NCBI GenBank assembly: GCA_023404715.1
Contig: JAEYAR010000135.1
Span: 1-15,247 of the forward strand
Direction: 5' to 3'
DNA: 15,247 nucleotides
Source of the DNA: Bacillota bacterium
GTDB lineage: Bacteria > Bacillota > Clostridia > Christensenellales > Aristaeellaceae
The notes beneath the pieces were generated by a model that saw nothing but the letters and a program-made list of their open reading frames with translations, did no database searches and had not been told where the DNA came from. The position numbers and the translations under genes are program-made. Each line of letters opens with the position of its first letter. Position 1 is the stretch's first letter. Of this stretch, positions 6,129 to 13,895 are shown piece by piece.

Positions 6129-7106
6129 TTAGATCGTTTCCACCAGCACGCATACCTCTCCGCCGCAGCCGATTTCGCCGCTGCGCGTGGCGACGCGCAC
6201 GGTGCGCGTCTCGCCGTCCGCGGCGGTCAGCGCGGCGGCCTCGAGCGCGCGGTGCTCCACGATGCCGCCGCCGACGCTGCCGATGCGCGCGCCGGCGTCC
6301 GTCAGCAGCATACGCGCCCCGACGCCGCGCGGTACGGAGCCCTGGCGCTCTACGACCGAGAGCAGCACGCCATGCCCGCCGTGCGCGAGGTGCGTGAGAA
6401 GGCCGAGCGGCTGCGTCTCGCCCAAACCCCGCTCCAGGCGGTGATAGGCGATCGCCTGCGACGTGATGCTGATCGCGATCTCCTCCGGCGTAATGGCGCC
6501 GATGGAGAGGCCGACGGGCGCGTGTACTTCGCGCAGAACCTCTTCGGGGAAGCCCCCGCTTCGCAGGGTGTCTTGTACGCTGGCTGCCTTGCGGCGGCTG
6601 GCAAGCATGCCCACATAGCCGCGCGGACGGCGCAGCACCTCGCGCAGCGCCTCCAGATCGCTGATATGACCGGGTGTGAGCACGTAGAAGTCCGAGCCGT
6701 CCGGCGCAGCGCGGCTTGCGGCCTCGACGTATGGCAGGGTGATCAACTCCTCCGCGCCGGGAAAGCGCTTTGGCGTGAGCATGTCCGGCCGCGGGTCTGC
6801 GACGCGCACGCGGAAACCTATGCGGCTGAGCGTCCCGCACAACGCGGCGGCCACGTGGCCGCCGCCGACGAGCAACGCCCCCGGCATGGCGCAAAATATT
6901 TCGACGGTGACGCGTCCGCCGGCGGTATCGCAGGTGGCGGGCAGGCGCGCGTCTTTTGTCTGTTCGAGCGCCTGTTCAAAACAGGGCGCGGGATTCAGCC
7001 ACGCGTCGCCAATACGGGCGGCGTGACGGCCGCTCGGCAGGCAGGTGAAAAGCAGCGCCTTCTGGCCGCTGAGCGCCGCACGGGCGGCTTCCATTAAAAC
7101 GTACAT
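6129..7106 (-). CDS. XdhC/CoxI-family molybdoenzyme maturation protein, unusual domain order
   Basis: A 325-residue protein of the XdhC family, which binds molybdenum cofactor and supports its sulfuration or insertion into xanthine dehydrogenase-type enzymes. The Rossmann-like part lies first: LLVGGGHVA (78-86), DPR (104-106), GMLASRRK (166-173) and PVGLSIGAITPEEIA (197-211). The XdhC_CoxI domain comes after it: GSVPRGVGARML (256-267), GSVGGGIVEHRALEAA (276-291) and GCGGEVCVLVE (313-323). In most XdhC proteins the order is the reverse. Residues 1-75 may be a decayed copy of the N-terminal domain, since GGRVTVEIF (63-71) resembles its end. The gene overlaps yqeB by 13 bases. Given the neighbours, it probably serves the selenium-dependent hydroxylase. 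Confidence 0.88.
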   Translation of the reverse strand: MYVLMEAARAALSGQKALLFTCLPSGRHAARIGDAWLNPAPCFEQALEQTKDARLPATCDTAGGRVTVEIFCAMPGALLVGGGHVAAALCGTLSRIGFRVRVADPRPDMLTPKRFPGAEELITLPYVEAASRAAPDGSDFYVLTPGHISDLEALREVLRRPRGYVGMLASRRKAASVQDTLRSGGFPEEVLREVHAPVGLSIGAITPEEIAISITSQAIAYHRLERGLGETQPLGLLTHLAHGGHGVLLSVVERQGSVPRGVGARMLLTDAGARIGSVGGGIVEHRALEAAALTAADGETRTVRVATRSGEIGCGGEVCVLVETI

Positions 7107-7894
7107 TCGACACCTCCGCTGAAGTGAAGGATCGCCTCCAGCACGCCGCCGCCGAGGGCGCGCGCCTTATCCGAGACGGTGTAGCAGTGGGCGCGCGCGC
7201 ACCGGGGATCGACGTCGCCCGCCTTGAAGCCCTTCGTCACGTAGATACCATCGGGCAGGAGGCCGCGCAGCACGCCGCCGATTTGCGTGCGCAGGGGAAT
7301 TTCGCCCACCCTGGCGACGGCCTCGCCGGGGGAGACGATTTCGCCGATCTCGCGCAGGGGCGAAAAAAAGCCGTCGGCAGGCGCGCGCAGGACGCGCTTT
7401 TCGCTCTGCCCGCCGATTTCGCCGGGGATACCGGTGTTGGGCAGGGCGCAGCTCTCGTAGTAGACGCGGCCAAGGTCGTGGCCGCGCATCGTCTCCACGA
7501 CCGCGTGGCAGTCCCGCCCGGCCGTAAAGCCCGGGCCGAGGGTGACGACGACGGGCGCCATCGCGATATGCGTGCCCAGGTTGCGCTTGGCGAGGATGGC
7601 GTCCACCACGGCCCCGGGCTTGAGGACGGGGAGAAACCGCGCCTGCGGATCGCACAGCACGGGTACTATGCCCTGCGCGCACAACGATAGAGCCGCCTCG
7701 GGGCTTTCGGCATGGCAGGCGCGAATGCCCTCGACCGACGTTTCGCCCAGGCGGATGGCCTCGCTGAAGGCGACCGTGCGGCGGATAGCGGTGGGCTGCG
7801 CGATATCGCACAAAACGACGGAATAACCCGAGCGGATCAGGCGTACGGCTACGCCGGTGGCCAGGTCGCCCGCGCCGCGGATGTAGATGAGCAT
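7094..7894 (-). CDS. yqeB: Selenium-dependent molybdenum hydroxylase system protein YqeB (EF2563 family)
   Basis: A 266-residue protein of the YqeB/EF2563 family, a marker of selenium-dependent molybdenum hydroxylase operons in which a labile, non-selenocysteine selenium is attached at the molybdenum site. Its exact reaction is not established. It opens with a Rossmann-type GAGDLATG (7-14), followed by VVLCDIAQPTAIRRTVAFSEA, which is typical of the family; the second half (from about 175) is a predicted beta-rich, biotinyl-like region with APADGFFSPLREIGEIVSPGEAV and IPLRTQIGGVLRGLL. The start at 7894 has GGGGGGA upstream; a longer frame would overlap yqeC. It lies 11 bases after yqeC and overlaps the XdhC-family gene, so it is coupled to both. 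Confidence 0.93.
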   Translation of the reverse strand: MLIYIRGAGDLATGVAVRLIRSGYSVVLCDIAQPTAIRRTVAFSEAIRLGETSVEGIRACHAESPEAALSLCAQGIVPVLCDPQARFLPVLKPGAVVDAILAKRNLGTHIAMAPVVVTLGPGFTAGRDCHAVVETMRGHDLGRVYYESCALPNTGIPGEIGGQSEKRVLRAPADGFFSPLREIGEIVSPGEAVARVGEIPLRTQIGGVLRGLLPDGIYVTKGFKAGDVDPRCARAHCYTVSDKARALGGGVLEAILHFSGGVECTF

Positions 7895-7905
7895 AAAATC
7901 CCCCC

Positions 7906-8649
7906 TCAAAGCGGGTTGGGAAGCGGATGGCCGCCGGTCGCGTACAACGCCGTATCCCCTTGCCGAAATGCGGTGACGAGGGCGCGGACGCCGCGCTGCT
8001 CGCAGCCGTGCGCGATGGCAAGCGCCTGCGCAAGCCGCTCTTTGGTGTCGGCCTGGTTGATCAGCGCGGCGTAGCGCATGCCCGGCAGTACGCCCTTGCG
8101 CTGGCCCAAGGGGCTTATCAGCAGCGTGACGGCATGGCGCGGCAGGAGCGGCGCGGACGCGGGCACGCCCAGCACTTCGCAGACGATCTGCGGGCGGTGA
8201 CAGCCCGCCTCGATCGGAAGGCCCAGCGCCAGCACGCCCATCACGCCCACGACGAGCGATGCTTCCGCCGGCACCACGGGTTCGTAGGCGGCGGGGGCCT
8301 TGCAGGCGCGCCGGTGCGCGCCGTCTGCCTCGCACAGCACGACGTCCGCCAGCGTGGTTAGCGCGCGAAAATCCGTCTCCGGCGCGGGCGAGAGCCGCGT
8401 GCCCTCCACGCGGCCGAGCACGCAGTAGCCGTTTTCGGCGATCAGCGCGCGCAGGCGCGCCGGGTCAAAGCTTTGACAGCGCGGTACGTCCTGCGACGGC
8501 GCTTCCATATGTGTGGTGGTCGTGAGCACGGTGGTGAGGCCGCTCCTGCGCGTCGCGCGAAGCAACGCGTAGAGCAGCGAAGTCTTGCCGCCGCCGCCGA
8601 CCGCGCAGACGAGATCGCCTCGCTGTATTTCCAAGGCTGAGAGGAGCAT
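7906..8649 (-). CDS. yqeC: Selenium-dependent hydroxylase accessory protein YqeC
   Basis: A 247-residue P-loop protein of the YqeC family, found with selenium-dependent molybdenum hydroxylases and thought to take part in making or inserting the selenium-containing cofactor. The Walker A-like loop is VGGGGKTSLL (17-26), followed by the family's TTTTHM (43-48). The stretch EADGAHRRACKAPAAYEPVVP (starting near residue 120) is another family signature and probably completes the nucleotide site. The ATG at 8649 follows AGGAGG by five bases. It is the first gene of the accessory operon, read from the minus-strand half of the divergent promoter at 8693-8715. Longer frames reach into the promoter and are rejected. 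Confidence 0.92.
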   Translation of the reverse strand: MLLSALEIQRGDLVCAVGGGGKTSLLYALLRATRRSGLTTVLTTTTHMEAPSQDVPRCQSFDPARLRALIAENGYCVLGRVEGTRLSPAPETDFRALTTLADVVLCEADGAHRRACKAPAAYEPVVPAEASLVVGVMGVLALGLPIEAGCHRPQIVCEVLGVPASAPLLPRHAVTLLISPLGQRKGVLPGMRYAALINQADTKERLAQALAIAHGCEQRGVRALVTAFRQGDTALYATGGHPLPNPL

Positions 8650-8692
8650 AACTGCCTCCTGTGAAACAAAAGGAGAATATACAGTTAGGATA

Positions 8693-8715
8693 CCATGTCG
8701 TGTGGGCGCTGTCAA
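8693..8715 (-). promoter_or_regulatory. Promoter of the yqeC-yqeB-xdhC operon
   Basis: On the minus strand TTGACA (8715-8710), a 17-base spacer, then a TATCCT -10 box at about 8692-8687. The -35 is perfect and the -10 has four of six matches, weaker than the opposing promoter. It faces away from the hydroxylase promoter and shares the palindrome with it. Confidence 0.75.
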
Positions 8716-8731
8716 CGCGTTGACAACGCCC
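8704..8731. promoter_or_regulatory. Palindromic operator spanning both -35 boxes of the divergent promoters
   Basis: TGTCAACGCGTTGACA (8710-8725) is a perfect 16-base palindrome. With one mismatched pair (8709/8726) the symmetry continues to GGGCG (8704-8708) and CGCCC (8727-8731), so 13 of 14 positions per arm match. Each half contains the -35 hexamer of one of the two divergent operons. A dimeric regulator bound here would block or control both. The CG-centred form is compatible with several families (LacI, TetR, MarR, GntR) and does not identify one. Confidence 0.8.
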
Positions 8732-8748
8732 GCTTTCTTTCCTATAAT
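8720..8748 (+). promoter_or_regulatory. Consensus sigma-A promoter of the hydroxylase operon
   Basis: TTGACA (8720-8725), exactly 17 bases, then TATAAT (8743-8748): both hexamers are perfect. Transcription should start near 8755, leaving a leader of about 28 bases with GGAGG at 8771-8775. Such a strong promoter usually needs repression, in line with the palindrome over its -35. Confidence 0.92.
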
Positions 8749-8782
8749 GGTGAAAAAGATCGTAATTTGCGGAGGACTTGAC

Positions 8783-9559
8783 ATGACGATCAGGGAATAC
8801 GCCCGGCCGGAGACGGTCTCGGAGGCTTTCATGCTCTGCCAGAAGCGCTCGAACGCCGTGATGGCGGGCAATATGTGGCTGCGGATGCAGCGAAAGGTTA
8901 TCTCGACCCTCATCGACCTCTCCGGTCTCGGGCTCGATTATGTGAAAGAGCGCGAGGACGCGTTTGAGCTGGGGGCGATGGCGACGTTGCGGGGGCTGGA
9001 GACGCACGAAGGGCTGCGTCGCGATTATTATAATGCGTTCGCGCACGCGCTGGGGCCGATCGTGGGCGTACAATTTCGAAATACGGCGACGGTTGGCGGC
9101 AGCGTCTTTGCGCGCTTCGGCTTTTCCGATATTTCGACATTGCTGCTGGCGCTGGGCGCCGGCGTCCGGCTGCACGCTGCGGGCGAAGTGCCGCTGAGCG
9201 ACTTTCAGACGCTGCCCTTTGCGCGGGATATCCTGCTGTCTGTGACCGTGCCGAAGGGTGCGCGGGGCGTGGGCTATCACGCGCTGCGCCGCAGCGCTAC
9301 GGACATCCCGCTGCTCTCGGTCGCTGCCGTGCGCACAGCGGCGGGGCTTCGCGTCGCGGTCGGCGCCAGGCCTGGCCGGGCGCAGCTGCTCTACGAGGGC
9401 GAAACGCAGCTTACGGCTGCGCGCAGGAAGGCGCTACTGGACGCCATGACGTTTGGCGGCAACATGCGCGCGCGCGGCGCATACCGGCGCGAGGTGGCGG
9501 ACGTGCTCGTTTGCCGGGCTGTACGGGATGCAATGGAGGGAAACGTCTATGCGGATTGA
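8783..9559 (+). CDS. xdhB: Xanthine dehydrogenase-type hydroxylase, FAD-binding subunit
   Basis: This 258-residue flavoprotein subunit carries electrons from the 2Fe-2S clusters to its acceptor. The FAD-binding loops typical of CoxM/XdhB proteins are MAGNMWLRM (27-35), a variant of the usual AGGTDLL, and VGVQFRNTATVGGSV (94-108), matching the RN-x-GTIGG loop. The C-terminal part has FGGNMRARGAYRREVADVL (224-242), which fits the CO-dehydrogenase flavoprotein C-terminal domain. The protein is somewhat shorter than the roughly 280-290 residues common in the family. GGAGG seven bases upstream fixes the start; a longer frame from 8585 would cover the promoter. It is the first gene of the operon and overlaps the iron-sulfur subunit gene by 11 bases. 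Confidence 0.92.
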   Translation: MTIREYARPETVSEAFMLCQKRSNAVMAGNMWLRMQRKVISTLIDLSGLGLDYVKEREDAFELGAMATLRGLETHEGLRRDYYNAFAHALGPIVGVQFRNTATVGGSVFARFGFSDISTLLLALGAGVRLHAAGEVPLSDFQTLPFARDILLSVTVPKGARGVGYHALRRSATDIPLLSVAAVRTAAGLRVAVGARPGRAQLLYEGETQLTAARRKALLDAMTFGGNMRARGAYRREVADVLVCRAVRDAMEGNVYAD

Positions 9560-10013
9560 AATGACGCTCAACGGCAGGCGCGTGGGCCGCGAGATGCCCG
9601 CGGACGCGACGCTCTACGAGTTCCTGCGCGCGGCGGGCATGAAGAGCGTCAAGTGCGGCTGCGAGACGGCGAACTGCGGGCTATGTACCGTGCATGTGAA
9701 TGGAAAGGCCGTGCTTTCGTGCAGCCAGCTCGCGGCGCGCTGCGCCGGGTGCGAGGTCGTGACGCTGGAGGGTGTGCAGGAAGAGGCAAAGCTGCTCGCG
9801 CGCTGCCTCGCGGACGAGGGCGCGGAGCAATGCGGCTTTTGCAGCCCCGGGCTCGTGATGAACGTGCTGGCCATGGCCAGGGAGCTTAAAGAGCCCACGC
9901 AGGCACAGGTAGACCGGTATCTGGCGGGCAACCTGTGCCGCTGCACGGGTTATATGAGCCAGCGGCGGGCGATTCAAAGATATCTCGAGCTGCGAAAGGG
10001 GGCGTCGCGATGA
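9549..10013 (+). CDS. xdhC: Xanthine dehydrogenase-type hydroxylase, 2Fe-2S subunit
   Basis: A 154-residue iron-sulfur subunit that passes electrons from the molybdenum site to FAD. The plant-type 2Fe-2S cluster uses Cys38, Cys43, Cys46 and Cys58 (C-x4-C-x2-C-x11-C); an extra Cys36 precedes it. The second, helical cluster has QCGFC (94-98) and CRC (130-132). Length and spacing match CoxS/XdhC small subunits. The ATG is preceded by GGAGGG eight bases upstream, inside the end of the FAD subunit gene, and the stop overlaps the next start as ATGA. This subunit is called XdhC in E. coli and should not be confused with the XdhC-family accessory protein encoded at 6129-7106. Confidence 0.95.
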   Translation: MRIEMTLNGRRVGREMPADATLYEFLRAAGMKSVKCGCETANCGLCTVHVNGKAVLSCSQLAARCAGCEVVTLEGVQEEAKLLARCLADEGAEQCGFCSPGLVMNVLAMARELKEPTQAQVDRYLAGNLCRCTGYMSQRRAIQRYLELRKGASR

Positions 10014-12286
10014 AGAGCGTGGGACAGGGCGTACCCAAAAAGGACGCGATGGCGCTGCTCTCGGGCAGGCCCGTCTATACGGAGGACATCGCGCCGCAGG
10101 ACTGCCTGTGCGTGAAGATCCTGCACAGCCCGCACGCCAACGCATTGATCGAAGAGATCGATATTTCGGCCGCCCTGAACGTGCCGGGCGTCGTATGCGT
10201 GCTCACGTACAAGGACGCGCCGGGCAGCCGCTTTACGCTCGCCGGGCAGACGTACCCTGAGCCCAGCCCCTACGACCGGCTGATCCTCGACCGGCACCTG
10301 CGCTGCGTGGGCGACCCGGTCGCCCTGATCGCGGCGGAGGATGCGCGCGCCGCCGAGGCGGGCATGCGGCGGATCCGGGTGAAATACAAGGTACTGCCCG
10401 CCGTGCTGCATGCGGAGCAGGCGAAGGACAACCCCGTGCTCGTGCATCCGGAGGACGACTGGAAGGCGCTGTGCGATGTGGGCGCGGATAACCGGCGCAA
10501 CCTGTGCGCGAGCGATACGACGCAGCAGGGCGACGTTGAGGCGGAGCTTGGGCGCTGCGCCGCTATCGTGGAGCGCACGTATCGAACGCAGGCCAACCAG
10601 CAGTGTATGATGGAGACGTTCCGCGCCTATACGTACATGGATGCGTATGGCCGCCTGAACGTCGTGAGTTCCACCCAGGTGCCCTTCCACGTGCGCCGCA
10701 TCCTTTCCAATGCGCTTGAGATGAAGAAGAGCGAAATCCGCGTGATCAAGCCGCGCATCGGCGGCGGGTTCGGCGCGAAGCAGACGGCGGTGTGCGAGAT
10801 CTACCCGGCGCTGGTGACGGTGAAGACCGGCAGGCCCGCGATGATCGTCTTTACGCGGGAAGAGAGCATGACTTACTCCTCGCCGCGCCACCCAATGACG
10901 ATTCGCGTGCGCCTGGGGGCGGATGCGGACGGGACGATCCGCGCGATGGACATGTATACGCTCTCAGAAACCGGCGCTTACGGCGAGCACGGCCCGACGA
11001 CGGTCGGCCTCTCGGGGCATAAGTCGCTGCCGCTCTATTCAGGGGCGAAGGCGTTTCGTTTCAGCTACGACGTGGTGTATACGAATACGATGTCCTCCGG
11101 CGCGTATAGGGGCTACGGGGCGACGCAGGGCCTGTTCGCGATGGAATCGGCGGTGAGCGAGCTGGCGCACAGGCTTGAGATGGACCCGACGCAGCTGCGC
11201 GCCCGCAACATGGTGCGCGAGGGCGACGTGATGCCCGCCTACTATGGCGAAACGGCGAATAGCTGCGCGCTCGACCGCTGCCTGAAGGCGGCCAAGGAGA
11301 TGAGCGGCTGGGATGAGAAGTACCCGCGCCGCGTGCTTGCAAACGGGCATATCCGCGCGGTCGGCGCGGCCCTGGCGATGCAGGGCTCGGGCATCTCGGG
11401 GGTGGATACGGCGGCGGTCTCCATCCGCGTCGGCGACGACGGCATCTACAATATGGCCATCGGCGCGACGGATATGGGTACGGGCTGCGATACGATCCTC
11501 GCGCAGATGGCGGCCGACTGCCTTGACTGCGACGTCTCGCAGATCGCGGTGACGGGCGTGGATACCGACCAGTCGCCCTACGATACGGGCTCGTACGCGT
11601 CGAGCACGACCTATGTGACGGGTATGGCGGTGGTCAAGGCCTGCGAACGGCTGCGGGGGCAGATCGTGCGTGCGGGCGCGGCGATGCTCGGCTGCGCGGA
11701 GGCGGACGCGGCGTTCGACGGCGCGCGCGTGCAAAGCGCTTCGGACGGGGCGGAGGTATCCCTGCGCGATATCGCCAACCGCTCGCTCGTCGCGGGCGCG
11801 CAGGAGTTGTTCGCGAGCAGCTCGCACGGCTCGCCCGTGTCGCCGCCGCCCTTCATGGCGGGCATCGCGGAAATTGACGTGGACCCGCAGACGGGCAAGG
11901 TCGAGATGGTGGACTATGCCGCGGTGGTGGACTGCGGCACGGTGGTGAACCCGAACCTGGCGCGCGTGCAGACGGAGGGCGGCATCGCCCAGGGCATTGG
12001 CATGGCGCTCTTTGAGGACGTGCAAATGACGGACAAGGGGCGGATGATGAGCAATTCCTTCCTACAGTACAAGATCCCCACGCGTTTGGACGTGGGGCGC
12101 ATCCGCGTGGCGTTTGCGCCTAGTTACGAGCCGACGGGGCCGTTCGGCGCGAAATCCATCGGCGAGATCGTGATCAACACGCCCGCGCCCGCGATCGCCG
12201 ACGCGGTCTACAACGCCGTGGGCGTGCGCGTCTGCGACCTGCCGATCACGCCGGAAAAGGTGCTCAGGGGGATGAAGCAAAGATGA
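10010..12286 (+). CDS. xdhA: Selenium-dependent xanthine dehydrogenase-type hydroxylase, molybdopterin subunit
   Basis: The 758-residue catalytic subunit hydroxylates a purine or related heterocycle using water. It has the a/b hammerhead domain (about 15-125) and the two molybdopterin-binding domains. The cofactor loop is GGGFGAK (251-257). Residues equivalent to bovine xanthine oxidase Glu802, Arg880 and Glu1261 appear to be kept: Glu202 in MMETF, Arg293 in SPRHP, and Glu719 in AKSIGEI; the first two are linked to purine substrates. MSSGAYRGYGATQ (361-373) also matches the family. The frame is continuous with no in-frame TGA, so selenium would be the labile cofactor type suggested by yqeB/yqeC next door. 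The ATG overlaps the previous stop and has AAAGGGGG upstream. Hypoxanthine, xanthine and nicotinate are all possible substrates. Confidence 0.94.
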   Translation: MKSVGQGVPKKDAMALLSGRPVYTEDIAPQDCLCVKILHSPHANALIEEIDISAALNVPGVVCVLTYKDAPGSRFTLAGQTYPEPSPYDRLILDRHLRCVGDPVALIAAEDARAAEAGMRRIRVKYKVLPAVLHAEQAKDNPVLVHPEDDWKALCDVGADNRRNLCASDTTQQGDVEAELGRCAAIVERTYRTQANQQCMMETFRAYTYMDAYGRLNVVSSTQVPFHVRRILSNALEMKKSEIRVIKPRIGGGFGAKQTAVCEIYPALVTVKTGRPAMIVFTREESMTYSSPRHPMTIRVRLGADADGTIRAMDMYTLSETGAYGEHGPTTVGLSGHKSLPLYSGAKAFRFSYDVVYTNTMSSGAYRGYGATQGLFAMESAVSELAHRLEMDPTQLRARNMVREGDVMPAYYGETANSCALDRCLKAAKEMSGWDEKYPRRVLANGHIRAVGAALAMQGSGISGVDTAAVSIRVGDDGIYNMAIGATDMGTGCDTILAQMAADCLDCDVSQIAVTGVDTDQSPYDTGSYASSTTYVTGMAVVKACERLRGQIVRAGAAMLGCAEADAAFDGARVQSASDGAEVSLRDIANRSLVAGAQELFASSSHGSPVSPPPFMAGIAEIDVDPQTGKVEMVDYAAVVDCGTVVNPNLARVQTEGGIAQGIGMALFEDVQMTDKGRMMSNSFLQYKIPTRLDVGRIRVAFAPSYEPTGPFGAKSIGEIVINTPAPAIADAVYNAVGVRVCDLPITPEKVLRGMKQR

Positions 12287-12834
12287 AGCTGGCCGTCATC
12301 CTGCTGGCGGCCGGGCGGAGCCTGCGCTTCGGCGGGGATAAGCTGGAGGCGCTCGTGGAGGGCAGATCGCTGCTGGAGCGCGCGCTGGACATCGCTTGCG
12401 GGCTCGAGGCCCATCAGGTGGTGGCGGTGGTATCCAACGCACGGCGGGCCGAAACCGCCCGGCGCATGGGCGCGCGGCCCGTGATGAACCGCACGCCGGA
12501 GGCTGGCATCGCGCGCTCTGTGCAACTGGGGCTGGGGGCCTGCGCCGGGGCGGACGCCTACCTGTTCATGGTTTGCGATCAGCCGTATCTGCGCCGGGAG
12601 AGCGTGGAAGGGCTCGTCCGCGCGTACGCAGCGGGCGGTTGCTCCATCGCCTGTCTGGGGCGGGGGCACGAGCCGGGAAATCCGGCGATTTTCAGCGCCC
12701 GTCACCTGCCGGAGCTGGTTGCGCTCGCCGGCGATGCGGGCGGAAGGCGCGTCCTTCGGGCGCATATGCAATCGCTGCGCATCGTGCAGGCAGACGCGCG
12801 CGAGCTTTGGGATATGGATACGCCGGTGGTGTAG
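12283..12834 (+). CDS. mocA: Molybdenum cofactor cytidylyltransferase (MocA/YgfJ family)
   Basis: A 183-residue nucleotidyltransferase that attaches CMP to molybdopterin, making the MCD form used by many bacterial molybdenum hydroxylases. Signature motifs are LAAGRSLRFGGDKL (8-21; usually LAAGxSxRMGxxK), CDQP (98-101), GNPAIFS (132-138) and the C-terminal DMDTP (177-181). These are the classic MocA/YgfJ elements for nucleotide, metal and pterin binding. Its ATG overlaps the stop of the molybdopterin subunit gene (ATGA), showing tight coupling to the enzyme it serves. YgfJ members occur in selenium-dependent hydroxylase operons, so the cofactor is probably the cytidine dinucleotide type, although this has not been checked. 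Confidence 0.9.
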   Translation: MKLAVILLAAGRSLRFGGDKLEALVEGRSLLERALDIACGLEAHQVVAVVSNARRAETARRMGARPVMNRTPEAGIARSVQLGLGACAGADAYLFMVCDQPYLRRESVEGLVRAYAAGGCSIACLGRGHEPGNPAIFSARHLPELVALAGDAGGRRVLRAHMQSLRIVQADARELWDMDTPVV

Positions 12835-12847
12835 TGAGGAGGCTGTC

Positions 12848-13357
12848 ATGCAGGGGTTGATACACGTCTACTACGGGGACGGCAAGGGGAAGACGACGGC
12901 GGCCATGGGCCTGGCGGTGCGCGCGCTGGGCGCGGGCCTGCGCGTGACGGTCGTGCAGTTTCTCAAGGGCCGGCCCTCCGGCGAGGTGCAAATGCTGCGC
13001 CGCCTGGGCGCCGAGGTGCTGCGCGGGCAGGCGAGCTGTAAGTTCGTCTTTCAGATGGACGAGGCCGAGCGCGCATTGACGGCGCGCATACATGAGGAAA
13101 ATTTCCGCAAGGCCGTGGCGAGCGGCTGCGACGTGCTGGTGCTGGACGAGGCGCTCTCCGCCGTAAGCGTGGGCGTATTCTCCGGGGAAGCGCTGCTCGC
13201 GTTTCTGCGGGAAAAGCCCGACGGCATGGAGGTCGTGCTCACCGGACATGCGCTGCCGCCCGAGGTGGAGGCGCTCGCCGATTACATCACGCATATGGTA
13301 TGCGAGCGCCATCCGTACGCGCGTGGCGTCGGCGCGCGGAAGGGGATTGAATACTGA
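12848..13357 (+). CDS. cobO: Corrinoid (cob(I)alamin) adenosyltransferase, CobO/BtuR family
   Basis: A 169-residue enzyme that transfers the adenosyl group of ATP to reduced corrinoid, giving adenosylcobalamin. The P-loop is GDGKGKTT (10-17), followed by VVQFLKG (35-41), a Walker B LVLDE (97-101) and the C-terminal LTGHALPPEVEALADYITHM with HPYARGVGARKGIEY, all hallmarks of the family. Typical members have LTGR; here it is LTGH. The length is usual for clostridial members. GAGGAGG five to six bases upstream fixes the start, 13 bases after mocA. No other cobalamin gene is present, so its place in a molybdenum hydroxylase operon is unexplained; it may simply share the transcript. Confidence 0.92.
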   Translation: MQGLIHVYYGDGKGKTTAAMGLAVRALGAGLRVTVVQFLKGRPSGEVQMLRRLGAEVLRGQASCKFVFQMDEAERALTARIHEENFRKAVASGCDVLVLDEALSAVSVGVFSGEALLAFLREKPDGMEVVLTGHALPPEVEALADYITHMVCERHPYARGVGARKGIEY

Positions 13358-13845
13358 TGGACGGAAGACTGCGGAATATGACGGCGCTCTACATTCTGTC
13401 GGGCGACCGGATGTTGATGCTCTATCGGGTGGGTTCCAGGGTCGTGTCGCCATCGTGGTGCGGCGTCGGCGGCCATTTTGAGAAAGACGAGCTCAACGAC
13501 GCCAAGGCGGCGATGCTCAGGGAAGTGCAAGAAGAGATTGGCTTAAGCGAAGGCGATCTGGGCGATCTCGCGCTTCGCTATATCACGCTGCGGCTCAAGA
13601 ACGGCGAAATCAGGCAAAATTACTATTTCTTTGCCAACTTGCGCGCGGGGGCTGCCGTGCAACCGATTTGCGGCGAGGGGCGGCTTGAATGGGTAAGGCT
13701 GGACGAGGTGGAGCAGCGGGAGATGCCGTTTTCAGCCAAGTGCATGATGGCGCATTATTTCAAAATCGGCAGAACGACGGACAAGCTATACTGCGGCGCG
13801 ACGTGCCGGGAGGGCATCCGCTTTGCCGAGCTGGCAGAGTTTTAA
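13357..13845 (+). CDS. NUDIX hydrolase
   Basis: A 162-residue NUDIX hydrolase that probably cleaves a nucleoside diphosphate linked to another group, for instance 8-oxo-dGTP; the substrate is not evident. The Nudix box starts at Gly39 and is G-x5-E45-x9-REVQEEIGL (55-63), two residues longer than the usual G-x5-E-x7-REUxEExGU. The metal-binding REVQEE core is intact, and this longer form (HFEKDELNDAKAAMLRE) seems typical for a clostridial subgroup. The C-terminus has NYYFFANL (87-94) and LEWVRLDEV, as in MutT-like proteins. Its ATG shares one base with the TGA of the adenosyltransferase gene. The ribosome binding site AAGGGGA is rather far, so an internal Met8 start is possible. Confidence 0.88.
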   Translation: MDGRLRNMTALYILSGDRMLMLYRVGSRVVSPSWCGVGGHFEKDELNDAKAAMLREVQEEIGLSEGDLGDLALRYITLRLKNGEIRQNYYFFANLRAGAAVQPICGEGRLEWVRLDEVEQREMPFSAKCMMAHYFKIGRTTDKLYCGATCREGIRFAELAEF

Positions 13846-13895
13846 GCGCTGCGACCGCTGATCCGTCGATCGGATGCACAAAAGGAGGCATGCGC

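Noticed and set aside
10010..12286. Selenocysteine in the hydroxylase catalytic subunit
   Set aside because: The frame is complete with no in-frame TGA and no SECIS-like need. Selenium in this family is a labile cofactor, not an amino acid.
13865..13885. Small inverted repeat ATCCG/CGGAT between the NUDIX and acetyltransferase genes
   Set aside because: Only five pairs with no T tract; too weak to call a terminator or operator.
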